From a virus: a DNA stretch of 31,717 nt. This document shows, one piece after another, positions 6,746-15,799 of this stretch (position 1 is the first letter of the stretch; every line of letters begins with the position of its first letter). Location of the stretch: the IMG/VR virus record IMGVR_UViG_3300030103_002268, positions 1 to 31,717 of that record. One strand, given 5' to 3'. The notes below the pieces were generated by a model that saw only the letters and a list, made by a program, of their open reading frames with translations, did not search any database and had not been told where the DNA came from. The translations under genes and the position numbers were made by a program.

Positions 6746-8359
6746 TTATTTGTTTTTTGGTGACTTTGGGTGTTTTGCAGGCAATAGATCAAAATCACCT
6801 GTATATTTCGCGTTTTGCGGCCTTCCGTTTCTTACTAAATATAAATAAGCGTTTACTCTAGCTAAAGCCCATTGTTTTGCGCTTGTCACTCTTGGGCTGT
6901 GTGAAACGTTAAAAGCACCTAAACCCCTTTGGAATACAGTTTTTAATTGGCCTATTGTAACACCATAACCTAATTTTTTCTTATACCTTTCATTAAATTC
7001 ATCACTTTTTTTCTGAAGTGTTGCTTCATCTTGTTTGCTTACCTTTGCACCTCTACTTGTAGAAGCATCACCTTTTGCAGTTCCTTTTCCTTTTGGGTTT
7101 TTGTTAGGTGTTCCACTTGCTGGTGCTTTTGGGCTTTTTTTAATACCTCCTCTTGGGCCTACTTCTGCATAACTACTTTTTTTTTTAACGCATTTACCAT
7201 CCTTTTTTTTAAAACCTTTTGGACATTTAGTCTTATACATTTTATCACTAATATGCTTTTCACAAGGCATGTACCAATCTTTGCCCTCAAATTCATGAAC
7301 GTGAAAACCTTTACACCCTATATTAACAGCCATTTCCTCTGCTTTTTCTTGTGTGCTATATGCTAGTCTATCATCAATAATAGCAAAGTCATCATTTATA
7401 AGCATTGAGGTTAAATTAATTTCGCCTAATTCCTTAAGCTTACTTGCTGACCACCTTAACCCCGCTTTGCCTCCCCATAATAAATAGGAAATAGTTCCAC
7501 ACGCTTCATTATCGTTTTCATCATAATATTCCTCTGCTCTACTTAAAAAGCTATACATTCTTTTAATAGTTTCAACACTAATATTTTTTTTGTCTCTTAA
7601 TTGTGTAGCTCTTATTTTGCCTACTTGCGTTGCACATTTATTGTTAACCTTTTCATTTAATTCAATACCTTTTTTTGCATTATTGCTAACACCACTTGGA
7701 TAATCATTGTAAGTTTCTAAAGTTATTTTTTTTCCATTTCTTGTTCTTCTATCATTTGTTATTAAACCTCTAATAGTGTTTAACATGTAAATGGCTTCAT
7801 TTTCTAAAATAGCTTGCATTTCTTGTTTTGAATTATCTCTTTTAATTTTAGCACGATTTGCGAAATAACCTTCTATACTAAAACCTTTTACTTTTCCGCT
7901 TTTTATATAGTCATTCCAAACCTCATCATTTTCAACTTTCATGCTGATCATCCATGTTCCTTCTGGTACGTCTAAACCATATTTTGCCGATTTATCCATT
8001 TTAGTATCTTCTACAATCCAACTTTCAAAAACCGTTAAATCTTCAATTCCCATGCTATGCTCTAAAGTAGCATTGTTTTGATTTCCATTTTTAAAAAACA
8101 ATTCTGCCGCCCTTCTCACAGTTTCTTTTGAAAAGTAAACATAAAACATTTCATCATTTTGCTTTCTAAAAATAGGTTTGTTCGGTATTAAGGCTGCACC
8201 CATTAAAATACGTTTGTCCTCATCTACCTTTGCAAGTTTTATTTCTTGTTCTGCTAGTGCTATGAAATCACTTTCTATTGCTGGATTTTCAACGATGGAA
8301 ACTGCTTCAATGCCTGTAACCTCGTTTTCTTCATCTAATAATAATTCTACTATATTCAT
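6746..8359 (-). CDS. XkdF-type prohead serine protease with C-terminal extension modules
   Basis: A 537-residue protein. Residues 1-170 match the XkdF-like prohead protease family (Peptidase S78 type): IVENPAIES, a LIPNKPIFR core, the candidate catalytic His in TLEHSM (H101) and Ser in KGFSIEGYF (S161). Residues ~205-320 form a helical module (NNAKKGIELNEKVNNKCATQ, AEEYYDENDNEACGTISYLL, WGGKAG). Residues ~335-375 have KGFHVHEFEGKDWYMPCEKH. Residues ~385-450 are a Lys/Gly/Pro linker. Residues ~455-537 contain QWALARVNAYLYLVRNGRPQ and the DLLPAKHP end. Known XkdF proteases trim scaffold and capsid proteins; the extensions are probably capsid-targeted or cleaved parts (inference). It follows the tape measure gene by 12 bases. 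Confidence 0.8.
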   Translation of the reverse strand: MNIVELLLDEENEVTGIEAVSIVENPAIESDFIALAEQEIKLAKVDEDKRILMGAALIPNKPIFRKQNDEMFYVYFSKETVRRAAELFFKNGNQNNATLEHSMGIEDLTVFESWIVEDTKMDKSAKYGLDVPEGTWMISMKVENDEVWNDYIKSGKVKGFSIEGYFANRAKIKRDNSKQEMQAILENEAIYMLNTIRGLITNDRRTRNGKKITLETYNDYPSGVSNNAKKGIELNEKVNNKCATQVGKIRATQLRDKKNISVETIKRMYSFLSRAEEYYDENDNEACGTISYLLWGGKAGLRWSASKLKELGEINLTSMLINDDFAIIDDRLAYSTQEKAEEMAVNIGCKGFHVHEFEGKDWYMPCEKHISDKMYKTKCPKGFKKKDGKCVKKKSSYAEVGPRGGIKKSPKAPASGTPNKNPKGKGTAKGDASTSRGAKVSKQDEATLQKKSDEFNERYKKKLGYGVTIGQLKTVFQRGLGAFNVSHSPRVTSAKQWALARVNAYLYLVRNGRPQNAKYTGDFDLLPAKHPKSPKNK

Positions 8360-8371
8360 TTTATTTGTTTT

Positions 8372-10303
8372 TTAATTTCCTAATGTTGCTGTACTTACAA
8401 TCGCATTGTCTAGTTGTTGTTGTGTTGTTACTTCGCTAGCCACAACAAAAGCTTGTACAGGTTGCTGCTGTCCTAATGCATCCGCAATTTGATTAAAACC
8501 ACTTTGACCAACTACGTTAAAATTTGGTGCACTAGTTTCAGCAGTTGCTGTTGCACTAGATAAACTAGAAGTGCTTTGCGTTGGTGAAGTAGTTGCGCCA
8601 CCACCTTGAGCTTGAAATTTTTGTTTTCTAATTTGATTTACATTTGCTAAACCAGCAGACACAGCAGCAGCCGCAGCAGCAAAACCCAAACCTGGGCCAA
8701 CAACTGGAATGCCTGCAAGTGATTTGTAAGATTGTACAGCACTTTCAAAAGTACTTATTAACCCTTGACTTATGCTAACTGCTTTTTGTATGTTAAATGC
8801 TCTCTTTTGTTCTTTTTCGCTTTCCCCTGCAAAAATTTCGCTTAAATTTGAAATTGTTGTTAAAGTATTTGAAAGACTTTGTATTTTAGCTTTTTGCAAT
8901 CTTTCATCGCTTGCCCTTTGTTTTTCATTTGCTAGGTCATTTTCTTGAACTTCTTTTTCTTTAATTAATTTTTTGGCTTCTGCAATTTCTGTTTCTCTTG
9001 TTATTTCTTGTTGACCCGCCTGCTGTAAAAATTCATTAAGTGCAATTTCTGCATCTATTTTTGCTTGAGTTCCAGCATTAGCATTATCAATAACAGTTTG
9101 AAGTCTTGCTGTTTGCAGTTCTCTTTCTTCTTCATCAATTTCTTTTTGTCTTTCTAACCTTTGTAAATTATCTTCTATTTGTTCAGCGTTAAATCTTTTT
9201 TGTTCTATTGATAAATTTGCTTGTGATTCTAACTTGGAATTTATTAGTTCTTTTTCTTCTTTTTCTAATGCTGCTTGATTGACTAACTGTTCTGATCTAA
9301 AACCTTCGACCTGTGCACGAACTGCTGCCAATTCGTTTTCTGCTTCCATCACAGCCTTTATTGATTCAACGTTGTTTTTATCTTTGTCAAGTGTTGCTTG
9401 CGCTGCTCTCAATGTGGTTTGAGCATTTTGCAACATTGTTTTTTCTTGTTTTTCAAGAATTAAGCCTAGTTCATCATTTGCCTTTTTTCTTTCTTCAATA
9501 CTTTTTCGCTCATCATCTCTTATTTGTCGCTGCTGTTCTGCTTGCCTGTCAAACTTTTCAATTAAACCTTGATTTGCTACAGCTGCTAATTCAGCTTGTT
9601 TTTTTAGTTCAACGTTTGCAGTTGCTGCCTCAACAGTTGATTTAGTATACTCTGTGATCGCTTCCACTCCCTCACTAACGACATTTGTAACTTTTTCAAC
9701 GCTGTTATCAACTCCCGTGAGTACGTCTGCAAATTCAACTCCAGCGTTTTTTACTTCATTAATTGCGCCTTTAAAATCACCAGCAAAAAGTTTTTGCATA
9801 GCTTTTCCCAAAAAGCCAAATACATCAAGAGCAGATTTAACCCTTTCAATAATATTGTTTTTTATTGCTTCCCCTAGTGCCTTTACACTTTCAAGAGGAT
9901 TTTCAAAAATTGATTTAAAAAACTTTGTTACTGTTCCAATATTCTTGCTAATAAAATTAAAAAAGTCACTAAAAGCTAAAGACAAACTTTCAAAAGCTAT
10001 ATTAAAAACATCAACTACTTTTTGATTTTCTTGTAATAATTCTTTTAAAGTTACAAATACTCCAATAATTAAACCAATACCCGCTGCTTTTAAAGCTGTT
10101 CCCATAGCTTTGAAACCGCCCGCAACACCTTTTGCACCTTTTTTTAACGTGTCAAATGATTTCCCGCTTTTATTAAGTTCTTTAACATCTTTATTAGTTT
10201 GATTCAAATTTTCGTTAACTCCCTCAATGCTTTTTGAAAAGTCTTTAACGTCCTTTTCCGCTTTATCCGTTTTCGCTACAAATTCAAATATTTTTGTAAT
10301 CAT
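8372..10303 (-). CDS. Tail tape measure protein
   Basis: A 643-residue protein. The N-terminus has polar helical repeats (AEKDVKDFSKSIEGVNENLN), followed by a Gly/Ala hydrophobic stretch (about 62-90: KAAGIGLIIGVFVTLKELL) and a second amphipathic region. A long coiled coil rich in Glu, Gln and Lys spans about 230-470. A second hydrophobic Ala/Gly segment lies near 525-560 (GIPVVGPGLGFAAAAAA), with a Gln/Ser/Thr tail. Such proteins set tail length and enter the host envelope during DNA delivery; as a rough rule the length predicts a tail of about 100 nm. The start overlaps a 45-aa gene by 4 bases. Confidence 0.85.
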   Translation of the reverse strand: MITKIFEFVAKTDKAEKDVKDFSKSIEGVNENLNQTNKDVKELNKSGKSFDTLKKGAKGVAGGFKAMGTALKAAGIGLIIGVFVTLKELLQENQKVVDVFNIAFESLSLAFSDFFNFISKNIGTVTKFFKSIFENPLESVKALGEAIKNNIIERVKSALDVFGFLGKAMQKLFAGDFKGAINEVKNAGVEFADVLTGVDNSVEKVTNVVSEGVEAITEYTKSTVEAATANVELKKQAELAAVANQGLIEKFDRQAEQQRQIRDDERKSIEERKKANDELGLILEKQEKTMLQNAQTTLRAAQATLDKDKNNVESIKAVMEAENELAAVRAQVEGFRSEQLVNQAALEKEEKELINSKLESQANLSIEQKRFNAEQIEDNLQRLERQKEIDEEERELQTARLQTVIDNANAGTQAKIDAEIALNEFLQQAGQQEITRETEIAEAKKLIKEKEVQENDLANEKQRASDERLQKAKIQSLSNTLTTISNLSEIFAGESEKEQKRAFNIQKAVSISQGLISTFESAVQSYKSLAGIPVVGPGLGFAAAAAAVSAGLANVNQIRKQKFQAQGGGATTSPTQSTSSLSSATATAETSAPNFNVVGQSGFNQIADALGQQQPVQAFVVASEVTTQQQLDNAIVSTATLGN

Positions 10304-10437
10304 TTTTTATATTTTAATTGTTGTAAACCTTCTTTAATTGTAAGTGGTACTTTGTTTTTCCCCAATGCAATATTGATATTTTTATCATATAATTTGTGCT
10401 CTTTACAAAATGCTAATGCCTCTAATATTATTTTCAT
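10300..10437 (-). CDS. 45-aa protein directly upstream of tape measure
   Basis: A 45-residue gene beginning MKIILEALAFCKEHKLYDKN and ending LQQLKYKK. It overlaps the preceding 765-aa tail gene by 4 bases and the tape measure start by 4 bases (ATGA), so it fills the gap exactly and is very likely translated. It has no membrane segment or signal peptide. Position suggests a tail assembly role, but the recognised chaperone pair is elsewhere (15057-15799). Function unknown. Confidence 0.65.
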   Translation of the reverse strand: MKIILEALAFCKEHKLYDKNINIALGKNKVPLTIKEGLQQLKYKK

Positions 10438-12731
10438 GGTGCTTCACTTAATAGTTCAAATTGTGTTTCTCCGCTTTGTAATTTAGTAGTCATTTTATTA
10501 ATTGTAAATTCTCTTGTGCCTACTATTATTTTATCGTCTAATGATATTTTTAAAAGTTCTTTCAATGGTAGTATTGCCTTTAATTTATATAGTCTAGTTT
10601 TTTTATTAAATATTCTAGTTATATAATTTGTATAATACTTTTCAAACAAGCTATTGTTAACACCTCCATAATCAGTTAAATTATATTCGTTTATTTCACT
10701 GCCGAAATTTAAATTAAATGCAGGAGGAGTTGAACTTGCGCCTAGTTCATTGTAGTTGCTCGGCATCCAATAGTCGTTAATAGATCGTTGCGTGCCTGTT
10801 GAAGGTGTTCCGCTTTCGGGCCTTGTCGTTTCAACGTAATTAATTTGTTTACTGATATTTTCTTGGTAAACACCATAAAACAAAAGAGGTGCGCCAATAC
10901 TTGGGTTTAAATCGTCATCTATAAAAGCCCCATATTGAATATCTGTTTGACTTCCATCGCTTTGATCGTTTAACCTTTCAAACATCATATGTTCGAATGG
11001 TGCTTCAACTAAATAAATCTTTTCATCGCTTGCAGTTGTTTTGAATTCAAGCTCGCCAAACCTTTTATTGTTTGTTTGTAAAAATTGTTGTGCTAAAATT
11101 GTTTTTGGTTCTTTATATTGGAAGTCAACTTCTGTGAATGGCAAATTTGCTTCCACCGTATGCTGATCAGTAACAACAAACTTACTTATGTCTATTGTAT
11201 CACCACTATAAAAGTCATCTAAAGTCTTAACAACTATTTCATTGTCTGTATTAACAAAAGCAGTTAAGTTGTGCATTTTAAATAACCCTTTTAAAAAGTT
11301 TAAAACGCTTATTTTTGGTGTGTTATTTCTTATTGATATGTTTTCATTTGCTGTTGTTAAAGAACCGCTCTGAAAATTTGAAACTATTAAAAGGTTTTTA
11401 TTAATTGGATTTCCACCTATTGAAGATGAATCATAATCGCCCAACTTAACTTCACCGTCATAATTAGATGGTAAAGTATAAAAATTCGTAATAGATAAAT
11501 CATTTGGTATAGGCTTCACTTCAACTACTAATATTGCAAATTGACTTGTAAATGTTAATTGATTGTTTGAACTTATTTTTGTTATTAAGTTTTTTTTATC
11601 TCCTATTTGCATTTTATCGTCAACCGTATCAAGTGTGATTGTTAGCGATTGAGCTCCTGTTCCATTTCTTACAGCTAATGTTTCACCTGTTAAATCATCA
11701 ATGACCTCAATAGTGTATTCTTGTGTAGAAACAGTTGGGGTTATTTCTACTAAATAAGAGTAATAAAAGAAATCCTCTGTTTTTTGTATTTCAAATTTAC
11801 CGTTATTAAATTTTGATTCTGTTGTGTTTGCAAAAAAAGTACATTTATCAATTGGATTTGTCAAATCTTGGCCGAGTACAGTTGGGTTTGTACATGTGAA
11901 ACTTGTATTAATTATTAATTCTGATTTTATAGTCTGATCTATTTTACCCTTTTCACGATGCAGCCATAAATACATGTTTGTAAAAACAGAACTATCAAAA
12001 AATTCACTTGTTTTAAAAGTTAAACCATATTGTTGTTCAATAGCCTTTAATACCAAACTTACTTTTATAGCAGGTTTTAAATCTTCGGGAAATACTCCTC
12101 GCCTATCATCATTTACATCAGTTCCAAAAGCTATATTTGTAAAATTATCAAATTGTCCACCACTATCATAAATATATGATTGTGTGTGAGTTAATAATGG
12201 GTAGATTATTGCATCTGTGTAATTAACAGAATCCACTGTAACGTCTAAACCATTTTTAAAACCATCTAATATGTTTGGAAACGTATTTAAAAAATCAAAA
12301 TTACTTAACCAGTTTAAGTCCTCCAATTTATCTTCTCCAATTAAATTATTTAATGAAACAGTATTGCCGAAAAAAGTTACTTTGTATAAACTTGGCCTGT
12401 TGTTTTTCATAACAACTGATTCAAGTTTGATTTGACCAATTTTGAAAGGTAAATGATTTAATTCAATAATAGCATCACTCATTATATGATTGTCAAATCC
12501 AATTACATCGTCATTATACCAATGTTGAAATATTTTGTTATTAACCTTTGAAGCAGGCAAATTAAACGTTCTTGAAAAGTCAGTAAATATTTTATCAATC
12601 TCCTTAACATCTTGAATAACCTGTGTTAATGTAATTAGTTCCGCTTCTATTAAATCAACTCTTTCAAACTTTTGCGCTGTTTGATTTGCTGGTATTACTT
12701 TTGGCTTTATATATAAAATTAGCTCTTGCAT
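10434..12731 (-). CDS. Large tail structural protein (probable distal tail/tip)
   Basis: A 765-residue beta-rich protein. The N-terminal ~100 residues contain QDVKEIDKIFTDFSRTFNLP and NNKIFQHWYNDD, a signature I associate with tail proteins of Bacteroidetes siphoviruses. The middle is a series of beta modules rich in Thr, Asn and Ser, and the C-terminus (LKAILPLKELLKISLDDKII, FTINKMTTKLQSGETQFELL) resembles the end of baseplate hub-like proteins. It lies between another large tail protein and the tape measure, with a 1-base overlap upstream. No enzymatic motif is seen. A role in the distal tail, tail hub or host contact is inferred from size, order and composition. Confidence 0.65.
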   Translation of the reverse strand: MQELILYIKPKVIPANQTAQKFERVDLIEAELITLTQVIQDVKEIDKIFTDFSRTFNLPASKVNNKIFQHWYNDDVIGFDNHIMSDAIIELNHLPFKIGQIKLESVVMKNNRPSLYKVTFFGNTVSLNNLIGEDKLEDLNWLSNFDFLNTFPNILDGFKNGLDVTVDSVNYTDAIIYPLLTHTQSYIYDSGGQFDNFTNIAFGTDVNDDRRGVFPEDLKPAIKVSLVLKAIEQQYGLTFKTSEFFDSSVFTNMYLWLHREKGKIDQTIKSELIINTSFTCTNPTVLGQDLTNPIDKCTFFANTTESKFNNGKFEIQKTEDFFYYSYLVEITPTVSTQEYTIEVIDDLTGETLAVRNGTGAQSLTITLDTVDDKMQIGDKKNLITKISSNNQLTFTSQFAILVVEVKPIPNDLSITNFYTLPSNYDGEVKLGDYDSSSIGGNPINKNLLIVSNFQSGSLTTANENISIRNNTPKISVLNFLKGLFKMHNLTAFVNTDNEIVVKTLDDFYSGDTIDISKFVVTDQHTVEANLPFTEVDFQYKEPKTILAQQFLQTNNKRFGELEFKTTASDEKIYLVEAPFEHMMFERLNDQSDGSQTDIQYGAFIDDDLNPSIGAPLLFYGVYQENISKQINYVETTRPESGTPSTGTQRSINDYWMPSNYNELGASSTPPAFNLNFGSEINEYNLTDYGGVNNSLFEKYYTNYITRIFNKKTRLYKLKAILPLKELLKISLDDKIIVGTREFTINKMTTKLQSGETQFELLSEAP

Positions 12732-13882
12732 TATCTAATATTATTAATATAGGTAAATGACTTTTCAAAGCTCATTGTATAATTTATTAGTTTATCATTT
12801 AAACTTGTTTTGTAAGTCAATGAACTATCTTTTAAATTAACAGGATATCTACTTCCAGCACTATCAGTCAAATAAACGTATTCACTAACTAAAAGTTCCT
12901 TGAATGTTTCATTCATTAGCTCACTAACAAAACCTGTGTTTAATTCTAAAGTTTCTTGTCCGTTTGTATTATAAACTTTGTTGCTATGTTCATTTAAAGA
13001 GTATGTATTGAATTTGCTTTTAATTTCACAGGTTAACCCAACAGTTTCTTTGTAAATATAGTTAGCATGAAAAACACTTCTATTGTAATTTTCTTTTTTA
13101 GTTTCTAGACTTTCAACCGATTTTTTGAAAAAATATACGTCTTGATAAGCTCCAAACTTATTTAAAAAAGTACATTTAAAAACTGAATACTTACATTCTT
13201 CTATAGGTTCAACTTTTATTGTTCTTGTAGTTGAAGTATCATAAGTTATAACAATACTTAAAATGTCTCTAGGTAGTGATGAGGTGTCCGCACTTGAATA
13301 ATTAATAATGTCTGGCGCATTATCTGTAAATGAAATATTGTTTGTTTGCGCAACACCGCCATTGACGTTTATAAATTCAACTTTGTTTACTATTTCAGCA
13401 TTAACAGGAATTGTAATAATATCACCTTTTTTATATTGAATATAATTTGCTGTAATCATAGCATTTGGGTTTGTTGTAAAGTTTACACCGTCTGTAAAAT
13501 CGTTATAACCTTCCTGTGCTAAATATGTATTTGTTGTTGCTGTTGTTATTGCTGTTCCATCTGCTTTATATGGCCTTGTGCTAACGTCAACCCACATTGA
13601 CTGGTATTTTCTGTATGGGTCTTTAATATCTGCAGGGTTAATATTCTGACTTAAATAATTATTTACAATTTCGTTTATTTCAACACTAACTGAATTTTCA
13701 CTATTTATTGGTTTTTTAATTAATGTCACACTATCTGAAAAATCTTCGCATAATGGTGTTGTCTTATCAGAGAGATCACCTGAAAACAAAGAAATAACAA
13801 TTTCAAAATAATCTAAATCTGAACTTGTTTCTTCTGGTGTTCTTATAAAAAATGGGCTTCTTGTTCTTATTATTGTACTCAT
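12731..13882 (-). CDS. Tail structural protein, probably distal
   Basis: A 383-residue protein with an N-terminal MSTIIRTRSPFFIRT segment followed by alternating beta strands, and the pattern VSVEINEIVNNYLSQN, KYQSMWVDVSTRPY, then AYQDVYFFKKSVESLETKKE. It overlaps the HK97 gp10-like gene by 4 bases upstream and the 765-aa tail protein by 1 base downstream, so the three are translationally coupled. Virion proteins of this size before the large tip protein commonly form the distal tail ring or its adaptor. I do not recognise a specific family motif; the assignment is contextual. Confidence 0.55.
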   Translation of the reverse strand: MSTIIRTRSPFFIRTPEETSSDLDYFEIVISLFSGDLSDKTTPLCEDFSDSVTLIKKPINSENSVSVEINEIVNNYLSQNINPADIKDPYRKYQSMWVDVSTRPYKADGTAITTATTNTYLAQEGYNDFTDGVNFTTNPNAMITANYIQYKKGDIITIPVNAEIVNKVEFINVNGGVAQTNNISFTDNAPDIINYSSADTSSLPRDILSIVITYDTSTTRTIKVEPIEECKYSVFKCTFLNKFGAYQDVYFFKKSVESLETKKENYNRSVFHANYIYKETVGLTCEIKSKFNTYSLNEHSNKVYNTNGQETLELNTGFVSELMNETFKELLVSEYVYLTDSAGSRYPVNLKDSSLTYKTSLNDKLINYTMSFEKSFTYINNIR

Positions 13883-14358
13883 ACTTCAATATCGTTTAAA
13901 ATTCCTTGAATCATTTCGTCGCTAAATTTGTCAACCCCCTTTTCAAATGGCTTTGTAAAAAACATTGTTGCTCTAATACCTTTGTTTTTTATACTTCTTG
14001 CAATTAAAAAAGTTAATGATTTTCTATTAATAAATTTTCCTTGTTTATCTCTAGGCGCAATACCTTTACGAATTGTCCATTTATCAAGAACACTTGAAGG
14101 TGGTTGTTTATTAGTGTATTTAAATGGGCTGTTATTACTTTCGGGATATGTTGATTTAGCCCCCTTGACTCCTTGATCAATAAATTCTCCATATTTTTCA
14201 CTCTCAAAAATTACTCTGTTTTTTTCTATTTTAAAACTTAAACTATTGGATAATTTTTTAGATGCATTTATTTTGCCTTTAGTCAAATTACTTCTTGACT
14301 GTTGTATTACATACTTTGCGTATTTTTCTAATATTTTTTTAAACTCACTCATTAGCAA
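13879..14358 (-). CDS. HK97 gp10-like tail completion protein
   Basis: A 159-residue basic protein. An N-terminal helical half (EKYAKYVIQQSRSNLTKGKI, KLSNSLSFKIEK) is followed by a compact region with KYGEFIDQGVKGAKS, and a C-terminal stretch with LIARSIKNKGIRATMFF and FEKGVDKF. The Y(G/A)xFxxxGv pattern and the xxKGIxxxxFF(t/x)KPF ending are typical of the gp10-like head-tail joining family. These proteins act at the neck or tail terminus. It overlaps both neighbours by 4-7 bases. A minus-strand open frame inside it (14013-14207) is out of frame and not a gene. Confidence 0.7.
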   Translation of the reverse strand: MLMSEFKKILEKYAKYVIQQSRSNLTKGKINASKKLSNSLSFKIEKNRVIFESEKYGEFIDQGVKGAKSTYPESNNSPFKYTNKQPPSSVLDKWTIRKGIAPRDKQGKFINRKSLTFLIARSIKNKGIRATMFFTKPFEKGVDKFSDEMIQGILNDIEV

Positions 14359-14807
14359 TATGACATTTCAGTTTTAGCTCCTATATCAAAAGTGACTTCC
14401 CATCCAGCTAGTAAATTATCAAATCTTTCTGTAAACGGTGTGCAAGTTGCATCTGTATTCAACTCAAAATCATCTCTATATAAATCCGCTTTTTGTAATA
14501 CTCTTTTGACTCTAGTAGCTAGTGCAAATTGTGTATTTAAAATGTCGTGTAAATTATTGTTGCCATTAAATTCATCATTAGTTTGCTGATTGCTAATATC
14601 TACAATATCCATGAAGAAAATACTAACATTAAAAATTGTATAGTTGTTTAATATTGTTGCGTTATTTACCAATACATGAGCCAAAGGGAATAAACTTTGT
14701 TTTTTTAAATCAATTTTAGATATATCGCCAAATGTTACTTCATTGTTAAAAGGTTCTGCACTTATAACTTCTTTTATTTTGTCTATTATATTATAATAAG
14801 TATTCAT
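14352..14807 (-). CDS. Probable tail terminator protein
   Basis: A 151-residue protein: an N-terminal helix (YYNIIDKIKEVISAEP), VTFGDISKIDLKKQSLFPLA, a central strand pair (VNNATILNNYTIFNVSIFFM) with DIVDISNQQ, and a C-terminal WEVTFDIGAKTEMSYC. The compact alpha/beta layout, with an Ile/Phe-rich central sheet, resembles tail terminators, which cap the tube and join it to the head. It lies between the chaperone region and the gp10-like gene and overlaps both by 4-7 bases. Similar proteins occur at the same place in other Bacteroidetes phages as far as I remember. Confidence 0.55.
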   Translation of the reverse strand: MNTYYNIIDKIKEVISAEPFNNEVTFGDISKIDLKKQSLFPLAHVLVNNATILNNYTIFNVSIFFMDIVDISNQQTNDEFNGNNNLHDILNTQFALATRVKRVLQKADLYRDDFELNTDATCTPFTERFDNLLAGWEVTFDIGAKTEMSYC

Positions 14808-15070
14808 ATTAATTTTATATATATTGGAGTGTGAACTCCTAAATCTTCATTTGTAAATTCATCAAGCCAGTCAATAGATTCGTCAAAGTCTGTACCGTCT
14901 TGTTGCATTATAATATCTAAACATTTCCAATAGCTGTAAACTGCTTTGCTAGGTTTAATGGCTGTGACTCCTAAAAATGCATCTTCAAAACCATCTGGTA
15001 GAATTAAATATTCGTCTTTACTAAATAGCTCTCGCTCCATTAATTGTTTTAGTATTTCATCTCTTTGCAT
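14804..15070 (-). CDS. Conserved 88-aa tail-region protein
   Basis: An 88-residue acidic protein: MQRDEILKQLMERELFSKDE, DAFLGVTAIKPSKAVYSYWK, LDIIMQQDGTDFDESIDWLD and DEFTNEDLGVHTPIYIKLI. It is predicted to be helical, and its coupled position after the frameshifted chaperone (14-base overlap) suggests a tail assembly factor. The composition resembles a conserved small protein found in the same place in related phages. Function unknown; the name reflects context. Confidence 0.65.
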   Translation of the reverse strand: MQRDEILKQLMERELFSKDEYLILPDGFEDAFLGVTAIKPSKAVYSYWKCLDIIMQQDGTDFDESIDWLDEFTNEDLGVHTPIYIKLI

Positions 15071-15317
15071 TTCTATTCAATATGTGTTTTTCAAGTTCTG
15101 CTTTTTCCTTTTCAAAAGTTAAATGTGTCAAACAAGTGTGTAAATTCATTTTTGTAACCTCATCTATTTTTAATATGTCTCCTTTACATAGCCCGTAAAT
15201 TGATTGATACCATCCCCATTTTTGAGAAAATCCAGCAAATTTTGTGGTATCTCCACTTCCGTTTGTGTTTGTAAATAGTTCAGAATATTGGTCAATAATT
15301 CTTTTTTTAAATTCCAA
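15057..15317 (-). CDS. Tail assembly chaperone C-terminal part (reached by -1 frameshift)
   Basis: This frame encodes 86 residues but its only candidate start is a TTG at 15317, inside a T9 run; there is no ATG or GTG between an in-frame stop upstream and that run. The content (FSQKWGWYQSIYGLCKGDIL, NLHTCLTHLTFEKEKAELEK) resembles a lambda GT-type chaperone tail. I read it as the extension of the 15170-15799 gene, made by a -1 shift at 15315-15325 to give a 247-residue protein. Chaperones of this kind bind the tape measure and tube subunits. It overlaps the next gene by 14 bases. Confidence 0.7.
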   Translation of the reverse strand: MEFKKRIIDQYSELFTNTNGSGDTTKFAGFSQKWGWYQSIYGLCKGDILKIDEVTKMNLHTCLTHLTFEKEKAELEKHILNRNAKR

Positions 15318-15799
15318 AAAAAAACACTTGCACCTAGTGCAATATCTAAACTAATATTTTCTAAATTATATTTATTAGAACCTTCGTAATCTTCAATTAA
15401 ATATTGATCTTTATTTTTATATGTTATAGGCCTATATAAAACACTCATGGCTTTATGCATGTATTCAAAGTCATTTAAATAAGTTTCTAAATCTATGTGC
15501 TCACCTAGTGTGATGTCATCTAATTTAGGAATAAAACCAAATTCAATTTCATTAAATACAAACTTGTTTTTAAACACAGGCTTTTTTTCAAATACTTCAT
15601 TGATCGTTTGACAAATAATATCTACGTCAGAAAGTTTAATTTGTAATACTTGTTTTAAAGGTATATTGCAAAATATTTCAATCATTTTTTGCTTAATAAA
15701 GTTTTCGTCTTCTTTACCTTCTGCAATCTTTAACCATTTTTGGTATTGCTTTAAAGTAATTTCTTCAAGTTTATTAGGTATGTTAATTTTAACTTTCAT
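15170..15799 (-). CDS. Tail assembly chaperone, frame-0 product
   Basis: A 209-residue protein, N-terminus MKVKINIPNKLEEITLKQYQ followed by helical sequence. It matches the general layout of phage tail assembly chaperones (lambda G-like). At residue 159 it runs through GTT TTT TTT TGG; frame 0 adds 48 residues (WNLKKELLTNIL...) whereas a -1 slip enters the 86-codon frame at 15057-15317. Both products are needed in the lambda system, in a ratio set by slippage. The gene starts one base below a 36-bp repeated motif (15801-15836), after TerL. The family assignment is from context and the frameshift pair rather than a diagnostic motif. Confidence 0.65.
   Translation of the reverse strand: MKVKINIPNKLEEITLKQYQKWLKIAEGKEDENFIKQKMIEIFCNIPLKQVLQIKLSDVDIICQTINEVFEKKPVFKNKFVFNEIEFGFIPKLDDITLGEHIDLETYLNDFEYMHKAMSVLYRPITYKNKDQYLIEDYEGSNKYNLENISLDIALGASVFFWNLKKELLTNILNYLQTQTEVEIPQNLLDFLKNGDGINQFTGYVKETY
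15315..15325 (-). other. Candidate programmed -1 ribosomal frameshift site
   Basis: On the minus strand a G followed by nine Ts (15324-15316) and GG: frame 0 reads GTT TTT TTT TGG, frame -1 reads GTT TTT TTT TTG. This is a strong slippery site, and it joins two overlapping frames in the tail chaperone position. A homopolymer sequencing or assembly error is the main alternative. Confidence 0.65.

Noticed and set aside
14013-14207. Minus-strand 64-aa ORF inside the gp10-like gene
   Set aside because: Out of frame with a well-supported gene and no motif.
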